NCBI GenBank assembly: GCA_019914945.1
Contig: CM034101.1
Coordinates: 4,537,188 to 4,601,187 of the forward strand
Reading direction: 5' to 3'
DNA: 64,000 nt
DNA from: Typha latifolia
Lineage: Eukaryota > Streptophyta > Magnoliopsida > Poales > Typhaceae
The notes under the pieces are model-generated. The model was not told where the DNA came from. It ran no database searches and worked only from the letters and a program-made list of their open reading frames with translations. A program made the translations under genes and the position numbers. This document shows, in pieces, positions 50,301-61,488 of this stretch. The first letter of the stretch is position 1; each line of letters opens with the position of its first letter.

Positions 50301-51007
50301 TGATTTCTTAGTGAATCGTAGAAAAAGAAGAGATTTATATTATATAATAGAAATGTATTATCTACAAGTGGATTCCAAGACCTTATTTCTCTCACTTAAT
50401 TAAAATAAATCTGCAAAAAGTTTTTCTTTTTTTATAAATCTCCTAAACCTATTTTCCAACTAGGTTAAAATTATTTTTAAGATTTTCAAACACTTCAAGT
50501 TTTCAAACAAGTCCTCGTGAGATCGATAGCTTACTTGCCGATTTACTCTATAGATCCGTGCACTTGCGAGTGTTATTTAATTTGTCACAACAATAAGTAG
50601 AAAGTTCTAATTTGTGCATACATGTGAACTAGTCTAAATGCCAGTGACACTTAATTTCAGCAATAGCTTCTAAAACTTAAATAGCCAATTCATCTTTGTT
50701 CAATTAGAACATACTTCACTGCGAATAAGAGTAATTATGCTTTATCTAAGGTTTTCTGACTTTTTCATCTCCCATATTGGGTAAAGAATGATTTCCTGCA
50801 GTATGATTGATTATTTGTGGGAGAAAAAGAAGAAGTAATTATCAATCAACTGAAAAATATAGAAGTAAAAATGGAGAATCAAGAATATGTGATTACAAAT
50901 GATCTTGACCATTCATTCGAAACCATATTATCTGTCTGCTTTCCATGGTGTTGGCCCCTTGAAATTTTATTGCTGGAACCTTTAAATATCTTGTTCAACC
51001 AACCCAT
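41364..51007 (-). CDS. DA1: DA1-type ubiquitin-activated peptidase (UIM, LIM, HExxH)
   Basis: Eleven coding exons on the minus strand: 50897-51007, 48259-48346, 46931-47066, 46258-46378, 46110-46193, 44999-45118, 43648-43860, 43469-43531, 43255-43373, 42971-43029 and 41364-41683. All have GT-AG sites and sum to 1434 nt, 477 aa plus stop. The start gives [12 protein letters not shown], the conserved DA1 N-terminus with a possible N-myristoylation Gly. Two ubiquitin-interacting motifs follow ([14 protein letters not shown] ~46-59; [13 protein letters not shown] ~74-86). The LIM domain (~112-172) starts [11 protein letters not shown]. The C-terminal peptidase has zinc motif HEMMH (361-365) and [17 protein letters not shown]1 limits seed and organ size by cleaving growth regulators; RING ligases BB and DA2 activate it by ubiquitination. 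It is shorter than the 532-aa Arabidopsis protein mainly in the region between UIM and LIM. It appears fully intact. Confidence 0.95.
44377..44674 (-). repeat. LTR-like dispersed repeat in DA1 intron 6
   Basis: The complement matches 4915-5200 of this window over ~300 bp, including the TATA-like ctatatatag and blocks such as tttttactcaatcgg. It has only one copy of the unit that is doubled at 5055-5390. A second repeat-like stretch (44085-44340) with the near-duplicated phrase ctagaaggtgacta adjoins it. Confidence 0.6.
49139..50592 (+). repeat. Probable solo LTR (gypsy Tat/Ogre-like) in DA1 intron 1
   Basis: Starts TGTTATGCCC and ends GTCACAACA, so it has TG...CA termini over 1454 bp. Shortly before the end it carries the phrase gatccgtgcacttgcgagtg, which recalls LTR ends of large plant gypsy elements. 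A TATA-like tctatatatagagg is at ~49712. Flanking pentamers (ATATT and ATAAG) do not match, so the edges or the class may be off. Confidence 0.5.
50706..50909. repeat. ~200-bp direct repeat, copy A, overlapping DA1 exon 1 and its donor
   Basis: Shares gaacatacttcactgcgaat, tttttcatctcccata and tcaagaatatgtga with 51899-52094 in the same order. The right edge covers the last ~13 bases of DA1 coding exon 1 and the splice donor. Confidence 0.8.
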
Positions 51008-51047
51008 GGCTGGAGATTTTCTTTGGAATTAAGCAGAAAACTTTTGC
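51008..51047 (-). other. 5' UTR part of DA1 exon 2, after a UTR intron
   Basis: A good acceptor on the minus strand (ttgtcctgtgcag, complement of 51048-51060) lies 40 bp before the ATG. This implies an upstream non-coding exon near 53408-53500, with a TTATAAATC TATA-like box (complement near 53524-53532) and a CT-rich leader. The intron would be about 2.4 kb. The far exon is inferred from a possible donor (GGTCG then gtacgc) at 53408. Confidence 0.5.
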
Positions 51048-51898
51048 CTGCACAGGACAAACAAAATCTATCAACAAAAAGAACTTTAAAAACTAGTGAT
51101 ATGGCATTAAAATTGTGACAGTAATACATTTATTAAAATCATACTGAGAGCAGATCAAAGTTACAGCTGACAGAGGTGAAAAGGGGATCTAAGATATGCT
51201 ACAAAAACAGAATTACATCATTTCTAGATGTCAACATTCAGGATAATACACCTAAAAATTTTATTATCCATGTGTGCAGCCTTCGGTAGCTTGATCATTT
51301 TTCAAATGTCACACTTTGAGCTTCATCATAGATGCAAGATATATCAGAACAAACTTGAAGGTGCATCTGTAGATGTCAAAACTGTTAATGGCTAAAATTA
51401 ATATGTCCATGTCCACTAAATCAATTGCTCACGTATTCAGAAATATTGGGACCACTAACTATTCCTCCAATGGCTTCGATGCTGTTAGCAGTACAATTAC
51501 AGGGGTAATGGAACTCTTTGGATGACCCTAAAGAGACTCAATAAAATATATATCATGATCTTTACTGATGCAGGATTCCATCCACCAGAAGGTGATAATT
51601 CTGATGTAACTGAACCAACTACCAAATATAATTTCTTTCAATCCTCATCAGCAAATCAGCCTACTCTCAGATATATTCCTGTTTCTGTAAGATATATATC
51701 AGCATTGCAGAATAAACTATCTGAGAAGGCAAAAAAAAAGGAAATTTGCTGCTAACAAATAAGTCAAAGGCATAAATTGTTTGATTCATCACACCAGGGC
51801 TGTTTATGAGGTGGATGAAAAAAGTGGAGAATAGTTCATTATCAATGGAGGTCTATAAGCAACATGAAGTTGACTATAAATTCTGTTATTGGATTGAG

Positions 51899-52094
51899 TG
51901 AACATACTTCACTGCGAATTAGGGTGGTTATGCTTTATCTAAGAATTGCTTGCTTTTTCATCTCCCATACTGGGTGAAGAGTAAATTCCTGCAGTATGAA
52001 TTGATTATTCAGGAAAAAAAAACTAATCATTAATCGAGTGAAAAATGTAGAAGGAAAAGGGAGAAATCAAGAATATGTGAATACAACCTAATGA
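51899..52094. repeat. ~200-bp direct repeat, copy B, in the DA1 5' UTR intron
   Basis: The partner of 50706-50909, about 1.2 kb away. It has diverged by substitutions and small indels. At the place equivalent to the exon 1 donor it still has a GT on the minus strand, though the coding bases differ. Confidence 0.8.
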
Positions 52095-54285
52095 CCTATA
52101 TTGTAGATGAAGCAGATAGATTACACTCCAGAAACTACCATACGAAAAAATAAAACACTAAGGAATGAGAAAAACTTTATATCTCAATTTTAGACAAGCG
52201 TGAGTAGGGCGTCTTACATCAAACTGACATAACTTAACCGTGCCTAAGAAGAATTCGAGTCCATATGGAACCAAGTTGTTTTAAGTCATAACTTTAAGAA
52301 AAAGTATAAGTACACAATATAAAGAAAGAAAGCATGTCGTATGGCTTTCTAATTCTGTAGATAGGCAGTGTTCTTTGTTCATGGCCCCATAACAACAAAA
52401 TACACAAAAAGGTAAAGCATTCTTATTGAGAACTTTAAACATAGAACCCTGCCTTGCTAGATGGGTGTCATATTAAGTCTTTATTATGAACTATGAAGTG
52501 TTAGAAGAGTCCTATAGTTTGAGGTACTTGGCAATATCTCAATTCACTTCAATCTAATAGGTTTTGAACTTTGAGGACGTTCAACACATAAGGCTAGGTC
52601 TTTAAGCATGAGTATTGAATCAAGCATGCACTTTAACTTATCAATTCGAAAAATATTTTTCAAGAAAAAACAAAAGAACAGAACGGTGAGTGACAAACAG
52701 CAGTAACGGTAGCTCAAATCTCCGAAGTTATGGACTCAGGAAATCTAAGATCGAAACTTTATAAATAAACAGATTAAATAAGAATAAAGGCACCCAATTG
52801 AGACTTTATAATCTATGTCTCTTACCTCAAAGAGAAGAGGATTGTGCTAAGAACCCCGTATTAAGTGATACCCACATCGAATTATGGCCTTACGGCCATC
52901 ACCAGTACATATTCGATACAATCTTGAAGTACAAACCGATGGCCATCATCAAGTTCACCACTTATTTTCTTTTTTTAAATAGAAGTAAAAGAGAAGCTAA
53001 AAGACGTCGGGAATCGTTTCCATCTGCCCATAAAAGACTATAAGAGTAGAGAAGAAGAACAAAATTGATGGGCCTTTGTTAAAAGAAAAACAAAAAAGAT
53101 GACAAGGATCAGAGTCGGAATATTGCAACGCGAAGTCAAAAAGGAAGGCTGACCTCACACTCATCCTTCTTTCTTTTTCCCACCTTTTGTGTTCCTATCA
53201 CCAACGCACCAAGAACCCAACGATGATTTGGGCTAGGATTAGGATATACGGCATCAGGCCCACTTGGTTCTCCATCTCTTTCGTGCATTTTTGGAGCTAT
53301 CTTGGTTGTGGGTCCTTCTCCTCCTCCGTCCTCTCTCTTGCTCTCTCCACTACAAGAAGAGAGAGAAGTGGATCACTGAAACCAGCGGTTGGCAATTGGA
53401 CTGCGTACCGACCAAAGTGAGAATAGACTCATGTTAGAGAGAGAGGAATCCACGAAGGAACTGGGATTTGGACGATGGTAGAAAGGTGACAGCTCTCTCC
53501 TCTCTCTCGAAGAGTCGAAAGCCGATTTATAATCTAATTAATAGCTCTGATGGCAAAATCCGAAAAAGTTCTGTTAATGGGTAGGGCCAGATTGAGTAGT
53601 ATAATCGGATCGATAAAGTTATTCCAATCCGGCAATCCCTCATCAACTACTGGAATTTTTTTCTAAAATGAAATTCTAGAATTTCACAAATCGGATTATA
53701 AATTGTAAGAGCGGTTGTTTGGACAACGCAGACATATTAATCATGCATATTCGATAATTTTTTTTAGCATAAATATAATAGAGTCGTTGGATGCGATCAG
53801 TATCTTTGTACAAATCCTCCTAGTTATCCAAACAATTCCATATTTAAGACTATTTGAAAATTAACTTTTAGAGTAACCACTTTGATGGCATTCCAATTTC
53901 TATGTTATCTCAGATTAGATATCTCAGAAAATCTTGAGTTAAATCAAGTATATATCTACATGTAGAGAAGCATAAACTTTTATAGGCAAGAAGCCAACTA
54001 TTCCCATATTAGTATATAAGGAAATTCTTATGGAAAACTCAGAATTTCCATAAGAATTAGCAATAACAAGTCAAAAGGCACTCACTCATTTTCATAAATT
54101 CTGGTGCTATGCAACAACCTACATACTTTTGTCATCGTCTTTGACCATCAGAAACTTGTACAATTTGAGAAGATAAGCCTAGCTTCCTCTCAAGACAAAC
54201 TGATCTCCCAAATCCTTACATAGTAGGAGATGATCACACAAAACATGAAAAGCACTATTCTTGCCACTCATCTCTAGTTCAACTT

Positions 54286-57082
54286 CTATCTTGACTGCAA
54301 GGTACTAGGATTACCTTGCTGCTCAACATAAGGCCTTATGAAGGTTCTCCTCCACCAGACCTCAAAGGCTCTATGAAGATTAGGACAGTTATCGCCAACC
54401 TTCAAGAAACTTCCCAACCATGAGAGCAATATAGTCTGCTGGTCTTCCAAGGGAAGTGTCAGAATGGTTCGGCCGATTCCTTCTTCAACAACCTTCCGAT
54501 CAAATGATCTGCATCCATGTTGCAACCAACTGTAGTCATCAATAAGAGGATGCAACCAAACTTGTAGCAGAAGCTGGCGTGTATCTTTTGAGGGAAGCAT
54601 TTCTCCTCTTCCAATTCCAACAAAAAGCCTAGCTGTGATGCAGCTGATAAGGTGGCGAGAAACAATTGATAATTTCGAGTGCAAACTAGCAAGCTCATCT
54701 TGGCCTGCCCACATCACTGCGAAGTCATCAGCTATATGCCTATCAGCCAAAATCTCAACTAACCAAAGGAGGTTATCTGCTTCTAGAGATATCTGACGCA
54801 CAACGAGATCTTTGCTTTCCAAAGATCTATCAGCAAAATTAGGTTCAGATGCCTGTGTAAACAGTGTTAATAGTGAGTCCAAGCAACTCTGGCATGAAGT
54901 ATACAAAGTTTGAGTACATATTTCTGCAGATCCACTAGTCCAAATATCATTTTCTTTTAGAAGCTTTAAAACCAAGGATTTCATCTCGCGGCGCCCTCTA
55001 TCATCACTGCTTTCTAGGACAAGCTTCATTATATGAGCCAATGTATCGTTAGGGGGGTTGGTGATATCAGAAGACACTCTTTTCAGTAGAGGACTAACTC
55101 CATAATTGTTATTCTGAAGACGCCGTATCGATGACACCACATTTTCTTCTTCTTCTCCAACCCAAGGGACTGCTTCTAAGTAATCCAAGCAAGACTTAAT
55201 GCATGCATGGAAGCCAAGTGATTCAGCAATCTGTAAAACATCACAGTAAATCATTTAAATAAGCTAATAAAACTTGTTAGCCTTTGCTTCATTACTGAAT
55301 AATGGCAAGACGGACAAGATAGTTGCTATTAATAATTCTCAGACAACCAAGATAGTGAAAGGAGGTGACAACGAAAACAGAGAAAAAAGAGAAATAGAAG
55401 CATTAACAAGATCATAATAGACACACGACATTAAAGAGGATCATTATATAATCTAGGAAAATGAAGACATTATGCAACATTGAACTGCATCAACAAGACA
55501 AAGGCGAATAGGATTGGAAGTAGAAAAGAATATCTACAAGCTGAAGATAAGTTTGGCCTTTAGGCAATATCTTTGTCACTAATTTCTGATATTCCACAAT
55601 TCATTATAGTCTATAATCGACTGACAGACCCAATTCATTTATTGTCCGACTCATTTATCTTTTCACCAAGAACTACATAAGAATTCAGACTTACCACCTT
55701 AAACTCCCTCTTCACGGCTCTTCTATCCCTTATGGCACATCTTAGTCTCTGTTCTCTAAGAGCATCTCATGGCTCTAATAGAGCATCTTTTGTTGCCAAA
55801 CATAGAGTCAGGTCAAAGAAACCTCAACCCAGACATAGCCCATATATAAAAGACACGACATAAGAAACCCCATGTAGTCTTCTTATTTGGATCCTTAAAG
55901 CTACGCTCTAAACAAATGAGAAAAGAGCGGAAATCATTCGACTAATGTGAAAAGAAGGTTTGAATAAATCTTTTGTGGCAATACCACTCAATTGTCCAAC
56001 TCCACTAGAACCCTTACTCCTACGCGCTCAAGGCATGATTTAAGCCTTTAAATCTTGCACTATAAAAATGAAGTTGATCTACCATCATGACCTACTGATT
56101 CCTGGGCACCTAAAGTTAATTTGTCTATAACCAGCCCACATTTATGAGACCCTTAACTGAACAGATCATGGTATAGATCCAGACTTTTAAACTCCTGCAA
56201 CTTGTCCAGAAAGTCCCTTAGATATGGGAATAATCCAGAGGGAGAAAGACATAAATTTTAAATTTAAGGATTTTTGTTCAGATATAAGGTGCAGTTTGCA
56301 AAAAAGCAAGCAAAGATTAAATCCAAGATAGACAGCATAAAACAGAGTGAAATATAGACTATCAGCCAATTGGTAGTTGAACTAAGAATCATATCTTTCT
56401 CAAATATGAAGATAAGCTAAGCAAAGAGAGCTTTAGAGCAAACCTTTAAGATGCGGAGTACACGTGAAACATTTTGCTTGATTAATCTTTGCTTGACTTC
56501 CTTACAGTACATCAATCCCACAGTTTCAACATAAATCTCCACATCCTCACAGTCCAAAATCTCAATACATGATGCTGGAGAATGTCTGGCAAGTTTGTCT
56601 GCAAAGAAGCTACTATTTTCAGAAAGAATGTTCCTGTGAACACTCATCCTTACAGCAAGCCCTTCCTTTCCATACAAAATGACCTTCAAATCACTTGTCT
56701 TGGGTTGACCAAAGCCAACTGATATCTTCCTTTGCTGACTATCGACAGTTGGATTAGGTGGTCTCTCGGCAGTGTTCGGTGGGCTTAAAGCAGGGTTGTC
56801 GACAGTTGGGCATCTCTGATCATCAGAAATAACCTTAGATCTTAGTGAGGTAGAAATTGTCCTCTTCTCTGCTGTAAGAGTAGAAGCCTTCTGAACAGAG
56901 GAAGCCTTCGACAGTGGAGATGATGGCCCTCTATGTTTACTCTGGTTATTTTGATTCTTTAAGGTCTTCTGAAGCACTGCAGGTGATGGGCAACACCAGA
57001 ACCCTTCTGGAGTTACAGCAATTGGAACATTTCTTATCTTCGTGTGCCCCTGTTGAAGCCTCCTAACCCTGAAATCTGACAT
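54286..57082 (-). CDS. BTB/POZ domain protein (At1g63850/At5g60050-like class)
   Basis: Two exons on the minus strand: 56444-57082 (213 codons) and 54286-55230 (314 codons plus TAA or TAG stop), joined ILK-IAESLGF across a 1.2-kb GT-AG intron; 527 aa. Residues 1-127 are low-complexity and basic, with MSDFRVRRLQQGHTKIRNVP at the start. The BTB/POZ fold spans ~128-250 (TSDLKVILYGKEGLAVRMSV; HRNILSENSSFFADKL; LMYCKEV). The ~280-residue C-terminal part is helical and conserved in this plant class, with MWAGQDELASLHSKL, LHPLIDDYSWLQHG and FEVWWRRTFIRPY. BTB proteins often act as CUL3 substrate adaptors; this class has no firmly known substrate, so that role is inference. The exon 1 start is the first Met of a long open frame. 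It appears intact. The 3' end faces the DA1 promoter, ~0.8 kb away. Confidence 0.92.
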
Positions 57083-58060
57083 CTCTAAAGCCTATATTTG
57101 ATGAGATTTCCCTCCTAAGCAAGAGCTCGCCAAGTGTGAACTTGTTTCGTTGCGAGCTTTAATTTCCTACGCGGCTGCAAATTGCGATTCCCATACTACG
57201 CATTGACCTGGGAAAAGAAAATGAAAATCCAAGATCAAGAAACGCAAATCTAGACTCAAGAGCAGGAAACTTCTTCCAAGATACACATTTAATGCAATGG
57301 CGTAAATCCAATTTGACGTTGCAAAGGTTTTCCAAAGAGAGAGCACAACTAGAGCTTCAAAAAAACTAACAAAAGAATCCGCTCAAAACATCAAAGCTTG
57401 TAACTTTAGACGAGATTGCACGCTAATATGCAGCTTCAAGAACCCAGATCACCATCTTGTTCAAATCCACTTGCTTTCTCTCTCGGAACAGTGCAAATAA
57501 TAAAAAAAATTAGCACACGGGTCTTCAACTTAAGAACGAAACAAAGGAGGAAACCACCCGAAACTCCAAATCCAGCAAAACCCACAAGCCCAAAAACTCT
57601 AAGCTAACGCCAAGACATCAAGTACGCGCCCACATACCACTTCTCCTCGCTCAAGCTCCTTCGACCACCTACTCCTCCCACCTCCCCCCCCACATATATT
57701 CATCCTTCTCTCTCGGGTCCTTATGATGGATGTCAAGCATGGAGGCACCAAAATGATGCTGTATTCAATGATTTGCTTCTGGAACAACCGAGAAAAAGAA
57801 AGGAGGAAGGTAGCGGAGAGGAACCTTGACAGATGGGAAGACGACCTTTTATCAGAGAAGAGTGTCGTGGCTTTCCCCATCTAAGACAGTCGAAGCCATC
57901 ATCGCCCCCGCTATGTCTTTGTTTCCTCTCGCTCTTCTCCTCTCTCTCTCTCTCCCCCCCTCTCTCTCTCTCTCTTCTTTATGCTTCGTTGGGGGAGTGG
58001 AAAATTGGGGTCCATCTCCACTCCCTGCTTCGGTGTAGTAGCTCCTATGGTCCCACACTA
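57083..58060 (-). promoter_or_regulatory. 5' UTR and promoter region of the BTB gene
   Basis: The region upstream of the ATG has no conserved frame and two pyrimidine-rich tracts on the plus strand (57700-57715, 57935-57985), typical of plant leaders and core promoters. Transcript start and any leader intron cannot be fixed by eye. Confidence 0.4.
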
Positions 58061-60940
58061 GATGCTAAAGCAAAATATCTGAAATGCCCCTTGCATATAA
58101 TTTTTTTATTTTTTTGTCAAAAGGAAAATTCCATTAATCAATAAAAAAAAACTGAAAAATATATCTAAGTATTTAAAAAAATGTTCATTAGTATTTTTAC
58201 TATAATTTATAAATTGTTCCTAGAGACAATAATTAATTATAGGGAGTCTTGTGAGTAAGGTGATTTAACAAGGACAAATAATGCTTAAAGTTCTTAATTT
58301 TCTAATATAACCCCCTCCCCCCCCAAAAAAAAAGCTATTTGGAAGGGTATTTAGGACCATGGGAATATAAAGTAGGAAATACTTGCAGTGTGTTTGAAGG
58401 AACATAATAGAATCTAAAAAATAAAATAAAACCATCCTTGAGATGTGTTCTATAGATATCCCACCATCAAGTACCAACACTAGCAACAAATAAAGGCTAG
58501 AGACAGATAGTGATCCAAAGTTTTAAATAGGAGGGCAGCAATTATATTTGGTTATTGCTTCTCATGGGGACCATAAAAGAGCCCCAAAAAAAGGTTTTAA
58601 TCACCAACTTGGTTGTTTTGGGTTTGGGGTTCTCTTTGGAGTTTGAGATGTATCACTGGAATTCTTGCTTGTTTCTTTGTGTTGATGCTTGAGAGAGTTT
58701 TTCTTGGGGCACATGAAGAGAAAAATAATATAGAAAAAAACTAATTCCATGAGTAAGAGAGGAGGGAAAGCTTGGATTATTTGAAAAGGTTGACTGGGGT
58801 TAAATTTTAATAATGGGTTAATGAAAGGTTTAAGAGAATATAAGTTGGTTGTTTGCATCTTAAGATAGGGGGAAGCTTTGGTTAGAAGTTATAATGTGAT
58901 AACTCATTTTGGTGATCTTGAAACTAAAATATTAACTTGATTAGAGGTGGAGTCAATGAATTATTAGTTGTTAATTTTATAATGTATATCCATAACCCAT
59001 CACTCAAGCATTGTTTGTTGTTTTTGAGTCAATCAACAGCCTATTTGATTTTATGAAAAGTAAGACAAGTTCTATAAATACGAGGAGTTTTTGACAAAAA
59101 TATTATTATAATGTAAAATATTTATCAAACTAAATTACTATTCAAATTATTTTCTAAACTAGTACAATAATAAAATTGCTATCTCAGACGGCAATTTTTA
59201 GTTGTTTTCAATACACTAAAAAGCTGTTAGAAAAATTATTATTTTAGACAACGAAATATTTTTTTCACCATTGTTTCTATATAAATTGTTTTCAAAGAAA
59301 ATTGTTTAAATAAAAAAAAATTGTTTTCTCTGAAAGCGATTTATATAGATGAAATGATTAAAAATCACTGTCTAAGATAGCGATTTCACTATAGTACTAG
59401 TTTAAGAAATAGTCTAAATAGTATTATATTTTGAAGAATATTTTTACTATAATAATATTTTAGTCAAAAACTCTAAATATGAGTTGGAAGTAATGTTAAG
59501 CAAGTAATATTTCCATCGATTAGACTCTTTTATGATGACCTTTATTTATTTTTTGTAAATTAGAAATGGCCTAAACTCCCCTTTAGTTTAGATTAATATA
59601 AATTTTCTATCCAAACTTAACAAAGAAAGTATATAAAAAAATTTAAATTATTAGATAGAATTTTCCCACCATAATAAATCTTAAAGTATTAAAAAATATC
59701 CTTTCTCCTTTTATTAAATTTACTCACAGTATCATATTTTTAAAATTTAAAATCACAACCTATCTTCTTTTATCTATAATTACAAGTCTTAAATCTATGT
59801 TATTATTTACTACAATATACTTTCCTTTAAATATATGATCATCTTAAAAATATAGATAGAAGACTACATATTTATTTAAACAATGGGATTATTACTATTA
59901 CAGGGATAATATGATTATTTTCCATATGTGAATCTATCTAAGTCATAAATAGCATTTAGTGATACCTTGTAAAAACCTTCTCACTCATTAATACCTGGTT
60001 AAAACCTTCTCATAAAGAGCATTTATTCAATGTCACCAATTCATCTAATGACCTTCTCACTCATTAGTGCTTTATAATTTTTCTTTAAAAAAATAATAAT
60101 TTAACAGTGCCCCAATTATACTGAATTCAAACATACAAATACTCACATAATATATGTATATATATATATCTATTTAACCATCCTAGCATAATCTTAATGC
60201 TCTACATTAAACCAGCAAAAATAACAATCATACATTTATACTAGGTAGTTATAGTGGACCCCTTAATTCTCAAAAGCAGCAGACATGAGAAGATTCTTGA
60301 TAAGCTCTTCTATTGGATTACAAAGTAGCAGCTGACATATATTCCATGTCCCCCTGGAATCTTTGAATGGAATAAAGCAAACAGGGCAGTGGCGTCTCCA
60401 TCATAGGTGATGTCCAATACTCAAGTGCAAAATTTTGACTCTTTAGTTGTGCAGCCTTTGATTCGAACGCATCCAAAATATACATGCATTCAAAAAGGAT
60501 GGATGATTTATAAATTTTGAATAAAGCAAGCCCAAAAGCTGTGGAATTTAAACTAGTAATAGATGTTGAGAAAGGGAGATGCAAAGTTTAATCATATACT
60601 ATTGTAACATGTTATTATACATTGTTAATTTTGTTTGAGAAAGCTAACAATGACAACTTAGATCAAAGTTTAAATGGATAAAATAATTTTGGTTAAAAAT
60701 AAGTAGAAAAAATAAATAAAATATAAATTTTCCTTTCCTTAGAAAAAAAAAATAGAAAAGTAAAAAAGTCTATGATTTGGTTTGCTATTGGAAGTTTGGT
60801 GAATTGGCAGCATCAGTTGGTAGCAACTGAGAGCATGCCTTTTTCTTTGGACTATTCCACTATTCTCTTATCGGAGTTTAGATTGATCATGTCATTTTAG
60901 TTTATACTATCTAAATATAGATAAATAGGAGGTTTAACAA
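58061..60940. other. AT-rich intergenic DNA without a recognised gene
   Basis: Contains the Mutator-like MITE at 59085-59473, a C/A homopolymer junction near 58312-58332, and an 88-codon minus frame at 60318-60584 that resembles no family I know. Otherwise nothing is seen. Confidence 0.5.
59085..59473. mobile_element. Mutator-like MITE (389 bp, long terminal inverted repeats)
   Basis: The left end GAGTTTTTGACAAAAATATT is mirrored by the complement of the right end, GAGTTTTTGACTAAAATATT; pairing goes on for over 100 bp with mismatches. Flanking sequences AAATACGAG (59076-59084) and AAATATGAG (59475-59483) give a 9-bp target duplication with one change, as expected for Mutator-like elements. 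It has no coding capacity. Confidence 0.8.
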
Positions 60941-60941
60941 A

Positions 60942-61014
60942 TCCATTGTCGTCTAGTCCGGTTAGGATACCTGGCTTTCACCCAGGCGACCCGGGTTCAA
61001 ATCCCGGCAATGGA
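60942..61014 (+). tRNA. trnE-UUC: tRNA-Glu (anticodon TTC)
   Basis: 73 nt. The acceptor stem TCCATTG pairs with CAATGGA. The D arm contains agtccggttagga (A box). The anticodon stem CCTGG/CCAGG holds the loop CTTTCAC with TTC at 60977-60979. The T arm is cccgggttcaaatcccgg (B box GGTTCAAAT). There is no intron and CCA is not encoded, as in a nuclear gene. It looks functional and is expected to be read by RNA polymerase III. Confidence 0.96.
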
Positions 61015-61488
61015 AATAATATTTTTTTTTTATTTCCTTAGTTAATTTTAATAAGTTATCAATACTATGGTTTAGTATCATTTTGAAAGTATTATTCCAT
61101 ATCTAGTGTATATCCTTTCTCATTCAGAGATAGTTATGAAGGTTTAAAAGCCTATGCAGTTTTTCCTTCTATGCCATTCCAAATGGATCTTCCCCTTCTC
61201 ACATAATATGCATGAAATGGTAGAGAGTATATCAAGAAGTTGGCTTCTGAAACATTGTGAACCAGGCAGTAACTATGCAACTAAGGATTTGAGACAAGAA
61301 CCAAAATCACAACCAAACTAAAAGCCTAAGATTAACAAATAATGGGTAGGCTCACCCTTCTAATAATTGTGGTTGGCCGATTGTCTCTAAACGATGGACA
61401 GGATTAAAATCTCTGTACCAACTTTTTATATCAAAAGCTTATTTACATCCTTACAATCTACTGAACTCTGGAAATGATAAGAGCCCAT
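61015..61488 (-). other. 3' flank and UTR of the small membrane-protein gene
   Basis: No gene seen between the tRNA and the stop codon at 61489. The minus-strand 3' UTR probably ends in this interval. Confidence 0.4.
61022..61033 (+). terminator. Pol III poly-T terminator of tRNA-Glu
   Basis: A run of about ten T residues starts 8-9 bases after the tRNA 3' end, which suits an RNA polymerase III stop signal. Confidence 0.8.

Noticed and set aside
60318..60584. 88-codon minus frame as a small gene
   Set aside because: No known family, no promoter or splice context, in AT-rich intergenic DNA; random frames of this size are expected.
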